64,000 bases of DNA, taken from contig JAFKKV010000030.1 of assembly GCA_017304475.1 (NCBI GenBank), positions 62,001 to 126,000 on the forward strand, written 5' to 3'. Positions 44,722-55,295 of this stretch are shown here, piece by piece. Numbering within the stretch: position 1 is the first letter of the stretch; every line of letters begins with the position of its first letter. The notes under the pieces are model-generated. The model saw only the letters and a list, made by a program, of their open reading frames with translations. It was not told the DNA's origin and ran no database searches. This DNA comes from Hyphomicrobiales bacterium (GTDB lineage: Bacteria > Pseudomonadota > Alphaproteobacteria > Rhizobiales > Phreatobacteraceae). The position numbers and the translations under genes are program-made.

Positions 44722-45993
44722 TTGTCCATCATCATCGCCGGCGGCGGCATTGGCGGCCTGATCACTGCGCTTGCGCTGCATCAGAAGGGGATCGCGGTCA
44801 CCGTCCACGAGCAGGTCGGCGAGATCCGCCCGCTCGGCGTCGGCATCAATCTCCTGCCTCATGCGGTGCGCGTGCTGACCGGGCTCGGCCTGCAAGACCG
44901 GCTTGCCGCCGCCGCCGTCCGCACCAGGGAGTTGAGCTATTTCAACAAGCATGGCCAGTTGATCTGGAGCGAGCCGCGCGGCCTCGATGCCGGCTACGAC
45001 TATCCGCAATTCTCCATTCATCGCGGCACCTTGCAGACGATCCTGCTGGACGAGGTGGTGGCGCGGCTGGGCCCCGACCGCATGTTTTTGGGCGAGCGCT
45101 TCGTCGATCTCACCGATCGTCCCGGTGGCAAGGTCGAGGCGGTTTTCGCCGGCCGCGACGGCCAGGCGGCGGCCAGGCGCCAGGGCGACATCCTGATCGG
45201 CGCCGACGGCATCCATTCGGCGGTGAGAGCCAGGCTCTACCCGCAGGAGGGGGCACCGATCTGGAACGGCCGTGTCCTGTGGCGGGCGATCACCGAGGCC
45301 GCCGCGCCGTTCCTGTCCGGCCGCACCATGATCATGGCCGGCCACCAGGATCGCAAATTCGTCTGTTATCCCCTGACCACCAGCCCGGACGGCCGTGGCC
45401 AGGTGCGGATCAACTGGATCGCCGAATTGTCCTTCGACCGCTCCAAGGGGTGGCGCCGGGAGGACTGGGATCGCACGGCCCGGCTCGAGGATATCGCTCC
45501 CTTGTTCGCCGACTGGCGCTTCGACTGGCTCGATATTCCCGCCCTCATGGCCGGCGCCACGACGATCTACGAATATCCGCTGGTCGATCGCGATCCGCTC
45601 GCGCGCTGGTCCTTCGGTCGCGTCACGCTGATGGGCGATGCCGCCCATCCGATGTATCCGATCGGCTCGAACGGGGCCTCGCAGGCGATCCTGGATGCCG
45701 AAGCCCTCGCCGAGGCGCTTGCCGCGCACGGGCCGACGCCCGAGGCGCTGTCGGCTTATGAGGAGGCGCGCCGCCCGCCGACCTCGGCGATCGTGCTGGC
45801 CAATCGCGGCAACGGCCCGGAACAGGTGATGCAACTGGCCGAGCAGCGGGCGCCGGGCGGCTTCAAGGACATCAGCGAGGTCATCAGCCGCGAGGAACTG
45901 GAAGGCATCGCGGCGCGCTACAAGCAGGTCGCCGGCTTTTCCCGGGACAAGGTCAATCGGGCCGATGCCAACCCGGCCGGATCGAAGGCCTGA
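44722..45993 (+). CDS. FAD-dependent monooxygenase, PhzS-like
   Basis: A 423-residue class A flavin hydroxylase. The start is a TTG at 44722, six bases after GGAGG; the frame runs far upstream but only as a shadow of the GGDEF genes. Motifs are IIIAGGGIGGLITALALHQK for the FAD dinucleotide fold, GADGIHSAVRARL (DG motif), and GDAAHPMYPIGSNGASQAIL for FAD ribityl binding. The last pattern is that of PhzS-type flavin-dependent oxidoreductases. It would hydroxylate an aromatic or heteroaromatic ring using NAD(P)H and oxygen. Confidence 0.9.
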   Translation: MSIIIAGGGIGGLITALALHQKGIAVTVHEQVGEIRPLGVGINLLPHAVRVLTGLGLQDRLAAAAVRTRELSYFNKHGQLIWSEPRGLDAGYDYPQFSIHRGTLQTILLDEVVARLGPDRMFLGERFVDLTDRPGGKVEAVFAGRDGQAAARRQGDILIGADGIHSAVRARLYPQEGAPIWNGRVLWRAITEAAAPFLSGRTMIMAGHQDRKFVCYPLTTSPDGRGQVRINWIAELSFDRSKGWRREDWDRTARLEDIAPLFADWRFDWLDIPALMAGATTIYEYPLVDRDPLARWSFGRVTLMGDAAHPMYPIGSNGASQAILDAEALAEALAAHGPTPEALSAYEEARRPPTSAIVLANRGNGPEQVMQLAEQRAPGGFKDISEVISREELEGIAARYKQVAGFSRDKVNRADANPAGSKA

Positions 45994-45996
45994 GCC

Positions 45997-47256
45997 TCAG
46001 CCCGTCAAGGTCTCGGCCCGGCGCACCGCCGGGAACAGCCTCATCCAGACGAGCGCCACCAGCACGGTGCCGACGCCGCCGATAATGCCGGCCGGCACCG
46101 CGCCGATCAGCCCGGCGACCATGCCGGATTCGAACTCGCCGAGCTGGTTCGACGTGCCGATGAACAGCGAATTGACGGCGTTGACCCGGCCACGCATCTC
46201 GTCCGGTGTCGACAGCAGCACCAGCGAATTGCGGATCACCACGCTGACATTGTCGGCTGCCCCCATCACGACCAGCGCCGCCAGCGACAGGATGAGATTG
46301 GTCGAGGCCGAGAAGACGATGGTGGCGAGCCCGAAGGTGATGACGGCGGCGAACATCTTCAGGCCGACGCGACTGTGCATCGACAGCCGCATCAGGACGA
46401 TCGACATCAGGATCGCGCCGACGGCGGGAGCCGAGCGCAAGAGCCCGAGACCCCAGGGGCCGGTCTGCAGCACGTCATGGGCGAAGATCGGCAGAAGCGC
46501 GGTGACGCCGCCGAGCAGCACGGCGAACAGGTCGAGCGAGATGGTGCCGAGGATCAGCGGCCGGCTGCGAATGAACAGGACGCCCGAAAACACCGAATGC
46601 AAGGTGATCGGCTCGCGGCTCGGCGCCGCGCGTTCGGCCTTGATGAGGGCCGTCGCCATGGCTGCCGCGGCGAGGCAGATCGCCGCCAGCCCCAGGGGCA
46701 GGCCGGCGCCCAGCGCATAGAGCAGGCCGCCGACCGAGGGGCCGATGATCGTCGCCGTCTGCATCGCCGAGGAGGAGATCGCCAGCGCCCGCGACAGGAG
46801 CTCGGTCGGCAGCAGCGCCGGCAGCAGCGCGGAAAAGGTCGGGCTTTCGAAGGAGCGTGCGGCGCCGAGCACGGCGACGGCCGCGAAAATGGCCGGTACC
46901 GTCAACCAGTCTCCGATCACCCCAAGGGTGACGAAGGCAAGCGTCGCCGCCTCGATGACCTGGCAAAGCATGACGATGCGCCGCCGGTCGAAACGATCGG
47001 CGACGTGGCCGACCACGAAGGTGAGCAGCACCATCGGCACGAATTGGGCAAGGCCGATGAGGCCGAGCGCATAGGCGCTGCCGGTCTGAGCATAGACGTG
47101 CCAGCCGATGGCGACGGCCGCGATCTGATAGCCGAGCGCGGAAAGCACGCGCGCGACCCAGAACAATACGAAGCCGTGATGGCTGAGCAGGCGGTCGGGG
47201 GCGGCCGGCGCGGCGGCCGCTATTTCGCCTTCTGACGGGCTGGGCTGGGCGGTCAT
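45997..47256 (-). CDS. MFS transporter, DHA3/EntS-like
   Basis: A 419-residue carrier starting MTAQPSPSEGE at 47256. The pattern FVLFWVARVLSALGYQIAAVAIGWHVY, then GHVADRFDRRRIVMLCQVIEA, and later LVLLSTPDEMRGRVNAVNSLFIG is characteristic of the drug and siderophore exporter group containing EntS and macrolide efflux proteins. The gene is convergent with the flavin monooxygenase three bases away. An export role is likely; the substrate is unknown. Confidence 0.9.
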   Translation of the reverse strand: MTAQPSPSEGEIAAAAPAAPDRLLSHHGFVLFWVARVLSALGYQIAAVAIGWHVYAQTGSAYALGLIGLAQFVPMVLLTFVVGHVADRFDRRRIVMLCQVIEAATLAFVTLGVIGDWLTVPAIFAAVAVLGAARSFESPTFSALLPALLPTELLSRALAISSSAMQTATIIGPSVGGLLYALGAGLPLGLAAICLAAAAMATALIKAERAAPSREPITLHSVFSGVLFIRSRPLILGTISLDLFAVLLGGVTALLPIFAHDVLQTGPWGLGLLRSAPAVGAILMSIVLMRLSMHSRVGLKMFAAVITFGLATIVFSASTNLILSLAALVVMGAADNVSVVIRNSLVLLSTPDEMRGRVNAVNSLFIGTSNQLGEFESGMVAGLIGAVPAGIIGGVGTVLVALVWMRLFPAVRRAETLTG

Positions 47257-47391
47257 CGTCTCGGATGGTCTCGTCGCGAGGTCCGGTGCGGGGTCCGGAC
47301 GTGCAGGAGCCTTGCTATAGGAGATGGGCCGCGCGCCCAAGCCGTCACGGCGCAGCGAACGCAAATGTGAGGCTTGCGCCCGGCGCTGGGG

Positions 47392-48393
47392 TCAGGCGCG
47401 TCGCGCTGCGGCGAGGCGGCGGCCATAGGCGATGGCCGCATGCATGTTGACGTGATTGGCCCTGGCCGTGCCGGCAATGCCGAAGGCGGTGCCATGGTCG
47501 ACCGACGTGCGGTCGATCGGCAGGCCGAGCGAGACATTGACCGTGGTGTCGAAGGCCACCAGCTTCATCGGGATGTGGCCCTGGTCGTGATATTGCGCGA
47601 CCACCAGGTCGAACTCGCCCTGATAGGCACGGTGGAACACCGTGTCGGCCGGGATCGGCCCCTCGACCTGGATGCCTTCGGCCAGCGCGGCGGTGACCGC
47701 CGGAGCGATCTGCTCGACATCCTCGCTGCCGAACAGGCCGTTCTCGCCGCAATGCGGATTGATGCCGGCCACGGCGATGCGCGGGTGAGCAAGCCCGATG
47801 CGCCGGAAATGCGCGTGGCCCGCCCGGATCGTCGCCAGCACCCGTTCGGTGGTGGCGCGCTTGATGGCCCCGCTCAGCGAGACATGGGTGGACACATGGA
47901 TCGCCGACAGCCGCTCGGAAGCGAGCAGCATGAACGAGGCCTTGGATCCCGTCAGATGCGCCAGCATGCCGGTATGGCCGTCGTAATGATGGCCGGCGGC
48001 GTTCAGCGCTTCCTTGTTGATCGGCGCGGTGACGATGGCTCCGACCTCGCCGGCGCTGGCGAGCTTCACCGCGGCCTCGATGTAGCGGAAAGCAGCTTCG
48101 CCGCCGCGCGGATCGAGCTTGCCGAAAGGGATCGGCATGCCGGCGACGGGGACGTCCTTGACCGCGATCGCCTCGCCGGTCGCGCCGGCGGCGCCGTCAC
48201 GGAACGTCAGCGACGCGCCGACGACCTGGGCGGCGCGTTCCAGCACCGGCAACGAGCCGACCACCAGGATCGTCCGCCGCTCGGCCGGGGTCATGTCGGC
48301 CAGCGCCTTGCAGATCACCTCCGGGCCGACGCCGGCGGGATCGCCGCTGGTGATGGCAATGGGCCTGGCCGTCTCGTTCATTGTCTCGCTCAT
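47392..48393 (-). CDS. pdxA2: PdxA2-type 4-phospho-sugar-acid dehydrogenase
   Basis: A 333-residue PdxA-family enzyme beginning MSETMNETARPIAITSGDPAGVGPEV. Metal ligands appear as GHHYDGHTGMLAHLTG, NPHCGENGLFG and YHDQGHIPMK. The start overlaps the SDR stop (ATGA). Because a DUF1537 kinase is encoded across the divergent promoter, the better reading is the PdxA2 branch, which oxidises D-threonate-4-phosphate or D-erythronate-4-phosphate to a keto product that decarboxylates to dihydroxyacetone phosphate. A true vitamin B6 PdxA cannot be excluded without a tree. Confidence 0.9.
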   Translation of the reverse strand: MSETMNETARPIAITSGDPAGVGPEVICKALADMTPAERRTILVVGSLPVLERAAQVVGASLTFRDGAAGATGEAIAVKDVPVAGMPIPFGKLDPRGGEAAFRYIEAAVKLASAGEVGAIVTAPINKEALNAAGHHYDGHTGMLAHLTGSKASFMLLASERLSAIHVSTHVSLSGAIKRATTERVLATIRAGHAHFRRIGLAHPRIAVAGINPHCGENGLFGSEDVEQIAPAVTAALAEGIQVEGPIPADTVFHRAYQGEFDLVVAQYHDQGHIPMKLVAFDTTVNVSLGLPIDRTSVDHGTAFGIAGTARANHVNMHAAIAYGRRLAAARRA

Positions 48394-49154
48394 GGCATGA
48401 TCTGCCCGCCATTGACCTCGATGACCTGTCCCGTGACATAGCCGCTCATCGCTTCGTCGGCGAGGAATTGATAGGCGCCGACGCATTCCTCGGGCCGGCC
48501 GATACGGCCGAGCGGAATGCTCTGGCGCGCCGTTTCGAGTTGCTCGGCGGTGGAGTAGCGCTCGTGGAACGGCGTCATGATGACGCCGGGCGCGACCGCA
48601 TTGGCGCGCACGCCGTAAGGGGCGAGCTCCTTGGCGAGCACGCGGGTCATGGTGCTGACGAAACCCTTGGCCGAGCCGTAGAGGCCGGCGCCGCCGCCGC
48701 CGCCGTTGCGGGCGGCGACCGAGGTGGTGTTGATGATCGAGCCGGAGCGCTGCGCCATCAGGATCTTGGCGGCGCGGCGCGAGGCGAAGAACACCGAGCC
48801 GATATTGAGATCGACGACGTCGTCATATTGCTCGTCGGTGGCGTCGGCTATGGCCGTGCGGCCGAACATGGCGCCGGCATTGTTGATCAGCACGTCGATG
48901 CGGCCGAGCCTGGCATGGGCCTCGTCGATGACCCGGGCACATTCGGTCTTGTCGGAGACGTCGCCGCGGATCAGGTCGGCGCTGCCGCCGGCCGCGCGGA
49001 TGTCGGCGGCGACCTGCTCGGCCCCCTCGGCATTGCCGTTGTAATGGACGATCAGGCGCGCGCCGAGCGTACCGAAATGGCTGGCGACCGCTGCCCCGAT
49101 GCCGGAGCTGGCGCCGATGATGACGATCGCCTTGTCCTTCAAACCACCTGTCAC
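48390..49154 (-). CDS. SDR family oxidoreductase
   Basis: A 254-residue short-chain dehydrogenase. The start is a GTG at 49154, six bases after GGGAGG. Motifs are IIGASSGIGAAVASHFG, NNAGAMFG, NTTSVAARNGGGGGAGLYGSAKG (catalytic Ser and Tyr-x-x-x-Lys) and TGQVIEVNGGQ. It is the first gene of the leftward arm of the sugar-acid locus and is coupled to pdxA2, so it probably oxidises the parent sugar or polyol to the acid. Confidence 0.9.
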   Translation of the reverse strand: MTGGLKDKAIVIIGASSGIGAAVASHFGTLGARLIVHYNGNAEGAEQVAADIRAAGGSADLIRGDVSDKTECARVIDEAHARLGRIDVLINNAGAMFGRTAIADATDEQYDDVVDLNIGSVFFASRRAAKILMAQRSGSIINTTSVAARNGGGGGAGLYGSAKGFVSTMTRVLAKELAPYGVRANAVAPGVIMTPFHERYSTAEQLETARQSIPLGRIGRPEECVGAYQFLADEAMSGYVTGQVIEVNGGQIMP

Positions 49155-49496
49155 GCACGGCCTCCCGCGAAACGCTCTTGTCGATACCGCTCTCAGGATC
49201 GATGGGACTTTACAAGTTGTCAATCCATGCTGGGCGCTTTGCGGAAGAGCGTGGGTGATTGAAGTAAAATGATCGATTTTTGAATCATTCGCAGGGAGAA
49301 ATATCATCGAGCGTCGATCATACATGTTGACATGTTTGCGCGGTGCCGTCAGCATTTCTGCGTGCATGGCCGGCGAGTGGCGGGTCCATGCCGCATGGGA
49401 GAAAGCCTTGTTTCGCGCGCCTCGATCCTTGTCGGTGTCGGCCGGACACCGTTGCGGCGGTCCGGGCCGGACCTGCTCTCCGGGAGGTTCGCGGCC
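49155..49496. promoter_or_regulatory. Divergent promoter region of the sugar-acid locus
   Basis: A 342-bp gap between the SDR/pdxA2 arm and the kinase/GntR arm. It holds several symmetric words: ACAAGTTGT (49212-49220), AATGAT facing ATCATT (49268-49273 and 49284-49289), and ACATGTTGACATGT (49322-49335). These are candidate sites for the GntR regulator encoded two genes downstream. No gene is called in it. Confidence 0.5.
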
Positions 49497-50624
49497 ATGA
49501 CCGGGCTCGAGATCGCGATCATTGCCGACGATCTCAGCGGCGCGCTCGACGCGGCCGCTCCCTTCGCCGCGCACGGCTTCACGACCGAGGTCGCGCTGTC
49601 AGCCGATCATCTCGACGGACTGGCCGAACCGGCCGTCGTCGCGGTCAGCACCGCCTCGCGGCATCTGTCGCCCGCGGAGGCCGGCGCGCGCGTCCGGCAG
49701 GCGGCGCTGGCATTGGCCGGGCGCTCGCCACGGATCGTCTTCCGCAAGATCGATTCCCGGCTGAAGGGCAATCTCGAAAGTGAAACCCGGGCTCTGCTCG
49801 AGGTCTTCCCACGCAGCCGCCTCATGGTCGCGCCGGCGGTTCCGGCGCTTGGCCGCCAGGTCGTCGAGGGTTTCGTCACGGGGGCGGGCGTCCCGGCGCC
49901 CTTGGCCGTGCGGCAGCATTTCGGCGGACTGGGCCTGGCCATCGAAGTGCCCGAGGCGATGGATCAAATGGCGCTGGACGGCCTGGCGGAGGACCTGGTC
50001 GCGGCGGCGGCCGATGTGCTCGCCATCGGCGCGCGCGGCCTTGCCGAGGGCCTGGCGCGCCAGCTGGGCAAGGGCCGGGAGATCGCCCAGATCCAAGCCC
50101 AGGTCCCGGTCGCGAGGCTGCCCGCGCCCTTCGCCATGGCCATCGGGTCGCGCGATCCGATCACGCTTCGCCAGGTCGAAACGCTGCTTGCGGCCTTTCC
50201 CGATCTCGTCGTGGTCACGGCACCCGATGGAGCGGTGGGGGACCGGTCGGTTCCACTTGGCGCTTCCGCGCTGTTCCTGTGCACGGGCGGCGGTGCCGGC
50301 GGGGCGGAGCAGGACGTCGCCAGGCGCTTTGCGGCCGGCGTCGCCGCCTATATCCATGACGGCGACTTCGCCGGCATCCTGGCGTCCGGCGGCGATACCG
50401 CCGCGGCCCTGATGGCCGCGCTCGATGTCGGTCTCATTCACCCGCGCGGCGAAGTCAGCCCGGGCGTGCCCTGGTCGCATATCGCGCTCGGGCCCGGCGA
50501 GGCCGTCACCCTGGTTACCAAATCCGGCGGCTTCGGCCGGGCCGAACTGCTCGCCGACCTGGTCGGCGGCGTTATGGCGGCGTCGCCCGGCATCCTTTCC
50601 TCCAGCGCTCAGAGGCCGTCATGA
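49497..50624 (+). CDS. Four-carbon acid sugar kinase family protein (DUF1537)
   Basis: A 375-residue kinase. The ATG at 49497 follows GGGAGG. Family signatures are IAIIADDLSGALDAAAPFA at the N-terminus, FRKIDSRLKGNLESE near residue 85, and the ATP-side GILASGGDTAAALMAALDVG near the C-terminus. Known members phosphorylate D-threonate, D-erythronate or related acids at C4, supplying PdxA2. It is shorter than the usual roughly 420 residues but keeps both domains. It overlaps the GntR gene by ATGA. Confidence 0.9.
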   Translation: MTGLEIAIIADDLSGALDAAAPFAAHGFTTEVALSADHLDGLAEPAVVAVSTASRHLSPAEAGARVRQAALALAGRSPRIVFRKIDSRLKGNLESETRALLEVFPRSRLMVAPAVPALGRQVVEGFVTGAGVPAPLAVRQHFGGLGLAIEVPEAMDQMALDGLAEDLVAAAADVLAIGARGLAEGLARQLGKGREIAQIQAQVPVARLPAPFAMAIGSRDPITLRQVETLLAAFPDLVVVTAPDGAVGDRSVPLGASALFLCTGGGAGGAEQDVARRFAAGVAAYIHDGDFAGILASGGDTAAALMAALDVGLIHPRGEVSPGVPWSHIALGPGEAVTLVTKSGGFGRAELLADLVGGVMAASPGILSSSAQRPS

Positions 50625-51376
50625 CAGGCAAGCCGGATGCCCTCTCCGAGCCGGCGGCAAGGCCCGCCGGTCGCCCGCAATCGGCGACGCTGGTCGACTG
50701 GGTCTATGGCCAGCTGGTGCAGCGCATCGCGTCGGGCGAATATCCGCCCGACCACAAGCTGCCCGGCGAGCATGACCTCGCAAGCCTGCTCGGCGCCTCC
50801 CGGCCGGTGGTGCGCGAGGCGCTGGGGCGCATGCGCGAGGAAGGCCTGATCCATTCGCGCCAGGGCGCTGGCAGTTTCGTGCGCGCCCGCACCGAGCATC
50901 GCCCGCTCGGCTTCGCCCGCGTCGAGACGATCGCCGATATTCAGCGCTGTTTCGAGTTTCGCATCACCATGGAGGCGGATGCCGCCCATTTTGCCGCGCT
51001 CAGGCGCAATGAGGCGGGGCTCGAAAAGATGGCCGCCGCGCTTGGCCTGCTGCGTGAGGCGACTCGCAAGCTGCGCCATCGCGAGGATGCCGATTTCGCC
51101 TTCCACCTGGCGATCGCCGAGGCCGCCAACAACCATTATTTCTCGACCTCGCTGAATGCGCTGAAGGACCATGTCGCCGTAGGCATGAAGCTGCATGGCC
51201 TGTCCCTGATGGGGCCGCCTTCCGGCCTCGAACAGGTCTTTGGCGAGCACAGCGACATCTATGAGGCGGTCCGCGACCGCGACGCCGAAGCGGCGCGGCT
51301 CGCCATGCGCAGGCATCTCGAAAGCTCGCGCGACCGGCTGTTCGAGGGGCGGCTGCTCGACCTCTCGCTCAGGTGA
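50621..51376 (+). CDS. GntR family regulator with FCD domain
   Basis: A 251-residue FadR-type regulator. The winged helix is residues about 25-90 (KLPGEHDLASLLGASRPVVR, then EEGLIHSRQGAGSFV). The FCD effector domain follows with FEFRITMEADAAHFAAL, FHLAIAEAANNHYF and HSDIYEAVRDRDAEAARLAM, containing the Asp/His residues that usually bind metal and a carboxylate ligand. It should control both arms of the locus in response to a sugar acid. Confidence 0.93.
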   Translation: MTGKPDALSEPAARPAGRPQSATLVDWVYGQLVQRIASGEYPPDHKLPGEHDLASLLGASRPVVREALGRMREEGLIHSRQGAGSFVRARTEHRPLGFARVETIADIQRCFEFRITMEADAAHFAALRRNEAGLEKMAAALGLLREATRKLRHREDADFAFHLAIAEAANNHYFSTSLNALKDHVAVGMKLHGLSLMGPPSGLEQVFGEHSDIYEAVRDRDAEAARLAMRRHLESSRDRLFEGRLLDLSLR

Positions 51377-51434
51377 TCCGCCGCGACGGGATGCGCGCCG
51401 GCCGGCCGCCGACGTCGCGGCCGAAGGGGGACAG

Positions 51435-52850
<1,416 letters not shown>

Positions 52851-52903
52851 CCAGCCGACGCGCCGGAACGGCGTGCCGTCATAATAACAACAGGAGAAAA
52901 CGC

Positions 52904-53884
52904 ATGCAATTCAAGGCTATCGCGGCCGCTTTGGCGCTTCTTGTTTCGGTTCCGGCGCTGCCGGCCGGGGCGCAGGACAGCGCCTATCCCTCCAAGCCGG
53001 TCACCGTCTATGTGCCCTTCGCGGCCGGCGGCACGGCCGATATTTTCGCGCGCATGGTCGGCGAGCACCTGCAGAAGACCTGGGGGCCGGCATTCGTCGT
53101 CGAGAATATCGGCGGCGCCGGCAGCATTCTCGGCGTCACCCGGCTGGCGCGCTCGGCGCCCGACGGCGCCTCCATCGGGCTTGCCAGCACCTCGGCCCTG
53201 TCGATCAATCCGACGCTTTATGGCGCCAAGCTGTCCTACCAGCCCGACCGCGACCTGGTGCCGATCGGCCAGATCAGCATGGTGCCCAATGTCCTGGTGA
53301 TCAATCCGGCCAAGCTGAAGGTTGCCTCGGTGCCGGAGCTGATCGCCTATCTCAAGGCCAATCCGGGCAAGGTCTCCTTCGGTTCGGCCGGGGTCGGCAC
53401 CTCGCAGCACCTGGCGGCCGAGCTGTTCCAGCAGATGACCGGCACCAGCATGCTGCATGTGCCCTATCGCGGTTCCAGCCAGATGGTCTCCGACCTGCTC
53501 GGCGGCCAGATCGACCTCGCCTTCGACAATGTGCCCCTGCTGCTGCCGCATGCCGCCGCCGGCAAGCTGGTCCTGCTCGCCACCGCGACGCCGCAGCGCG
53601 CGCCCTTCGATCCGAACCTCCCGGCGCTCGCCGAATTCCTGCCCGGCTTCGAAGCTGTCGCCTGGCACGGCTTCCTGGCGCCGGCCGGCACCCCGCGGCC
53701 GATCATCGACAAGCTCTCGGCCGAGATCCGCGCCTTCATGCAGCGTCCGGAAACGGTGGCCAAGATGACCGAACTCGGCGCCGTCGCGGTTGCCACCGGC
53801 CCCGAGGACTTCGCCCGCTACATCGCCGCCGAAACCCAGCGCTGGAAGAAGGTGATCGAGACGGCGAATATCCGGATCGATTGA
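52904..53884 (+). CDS. Bug family (TctC) periplasmic binding protein
   Basis: A 326-residue secreted protein with a Sec signal (MQFKAIAAALALLVSVPALP, then AGAQD) and the Bug pattern: YPSKPVTVYVPFAAGGTADIFARM near the mature N-terminus, FVVENIGGAGSILG, and VPYRGSSQMVSDLLGGQIDLAFD. It binds a carboxylate in the periplasm. No TctA/TctB membrane genes are beside it, so it is an orphan that may share a permease elsewhere or act as a sensor. A clear CAGGAGA ribosome site precedes the start. Confidence 0.93.
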   Translation: MQFKAIAAALALLVSVPALPAGAQDSAYPSKPVTVYVPFAAGGTADIFARMVGEHLQKTWGPAFVVENIGGAGSILGVTRLARSAPDGASIGLASTSALSINPTLYGAKLSYQPDRDLVPIGQISMVPNVLVINPAKLKVASVPELIAYLKANPGKVSFGSAGVGTSQHLAAELFQQMTGTSMLHVPYRGSSQMVSDLLGGQIDLAFDNVPLLLPHAAAGKLVLLATATPQRAPFDPNLPALAEFLPGFEAVAWHGFLAPAGTPRPIIDKLSAEIRAFMQRPETVAKMTELGAVAVATGPEDFARYIAAETQRWKKVIETANIRID

Positions 53885-53987
53885 GGCAGGGCAGGGGGCC
53901 TGCGGGGGCGGGCGGGGCAAACGGCGAGCGGGCCGTCGCGCCGTCATCGTCGGTCGCGTCTGCGCGGCCAGCCGATGATGTCCCATA

Positions 53988-55295
53988 TCAGGGCGCGACG
54001 GCCTCGGTGGGTATCACGTCGTTGTTGGCGAGATGGCTGCTGATCGCGAGAGGCGAGACACCGAAATGCTCGGCGGCTTCGTCGAATGCGTCGCTGGATA
54101 GCGTTCCATCGAGGAAGTCGACGAGACTTTCGATAGGGACCAAAAATTCCGCGGCAAAAGCGCGCTGCAATTGCTGCCGCGCCGTCACGGAATCGGTCAG
54201 CGGCAGCCAGGTGTCATTTTGCGGGGCAATGAGTTGGTCCGCGATGAAACGGGCTGCCTGAAACCGCAAACCTTTTTTGTGCCGCTGTCGAAAATGCAGG
54301 CTCAGCCTGCCGCTGTCGCCGGTCCGCACGCCCAGGCCGACCAGGGAATTGCCGCTGCTCGAATCCGTCAACGCTGTGGTCGGTATCGCCAGAATGTCGC
54401 AAAGCGCCTTGTCGGAAACCGGGCCGGGCGACATCTTGCTCGACTGACGGACATCCCTGGCCAATGCTCGGCCGCGCTCCCAGGGCGTCCGTCTGAGGTC
54501 GAAGGGCTCCGGTCCAATTGGAAAATTCGACCGATTGAACCGGGCCGGCAGGCCAAGATGGCCGACGATCTCGACGAGACGTGCAAGCTGCTCCTCGGCA
54601 GCTTCCGAACCGATGATCGAAGCGATCTCGTTGGTTGCCGCTTCGCCCGCACGATCTGACATGCTGCCGACGCGCCTTATCAGGTCTTCCGGGGCTTCGT
54701 CGGCATAGTAGCCCAGGCGCGCCTCCAGTTGACGCCATGCGCTGACGTCCGGATCGGCTCGCTCCGCCAGGACGTCGCCCCACAGCGATTGGAGAGTTTG
54801 CGCTTCGGTGCGGGTATCATGCAGCCGCTCCAGCACCAGCCGAATGAAGTCGTCGATGGCGCGATCGAACGTGTCATGGGGGACGCGGGTGGGGGCGAGA
54901 TCGGTCAGATAGCGAGTGGGTTCCCACGCGGCATTGCGCACGGCGCGGGCCGCGATCTGCATCGCTTCCCCATCGGAGGCAATTCGAACGCGCGGCCAGA
55001 CAAAGCCCGCGCCGACCGCGGGCAGGTCGTGAGCCATGCGCCAAGCCGGAGAAGGGCGGCCGTTGGCCACAGGGACAGCCTCATAGCGCAGTCGCCACCA
55101 GCAGGAGGCAAGCCATTCTGCCAGGGGATAAGCTGCAACACGGGTTCTGTCGGTGACGGTCCTGGACCAACTATCGAAGGCACGCGTAAGGATATTGTCG
55201 CCGACCTTCAGGGTCAGTTCCGCGGCGGTGTCCTGCTCCTGCAACGAGCCGGTCTTGGCAAAGGACCACTCGGTGACAATCTCGAATGAGGTCAT
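53988..55295 (-). CDS. Unknown protein with IrrE-like C-terminus lacking HExxH
   Basis: A 435-residue protein of unknown function. The last 80 residues read QLQRAFAAEFLVPIESLVDF, then FDEAAEHFGVSPLAISSHLANN, the usual tail of ImmA/IrrE proteins (AxxFAAxxLxP and a helix-turn-helix-like end). Where those proteins have the zinc-binding HExxH, this one has GLRFQAARFIADQLI, so it is unlikely to be an active metalloprotease of that type. The N-terminal 300 residues are novel to me, with a Trp-rich patch (PLAEWLASCWWRLRYE). It overlaps its upstream partner by ATGA and lies beside the type I-E CRISPR locus. Confidence 0.75.
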   Translation of the reverse strand: MTSFEIVTEWSFAKTGSLQEQDTAAELTLKVGDNILTRAFDSWSRTVTDRTRVAAYPLAEWLASCWWRLRYEAVPVANGRPSPAWRMAHDLPAVGAGFVWPRVRIASDGEAMQIAARAVRNAAWEPTRYLTDLAPTRVPHDTFDRAIDDFIRLVLERLHDTRTEAQTLQSLWGDVLAERADPDVSAWRQLEARLGYYADEAPEDLIRRVGSMSDRAGEAATNEIASIIGSEAAEEQLARLVEIVGHLGLPARFNRSNFPIGPEPFDLRRTPWERGRALARDVRQSSKMSPGPVSDKALCDILAIPTTALTDSSSGNSLVGLGVRTGDSGRLSLHFRQRHKKGLRFQAARFIADQLIAPQNDTWLPLTDSVTARQQLQRAFAAEFLVPIESLVDFLDGTLSSDAFDEAAEHFGVSPLAISSHLANNDVIPTEAVAP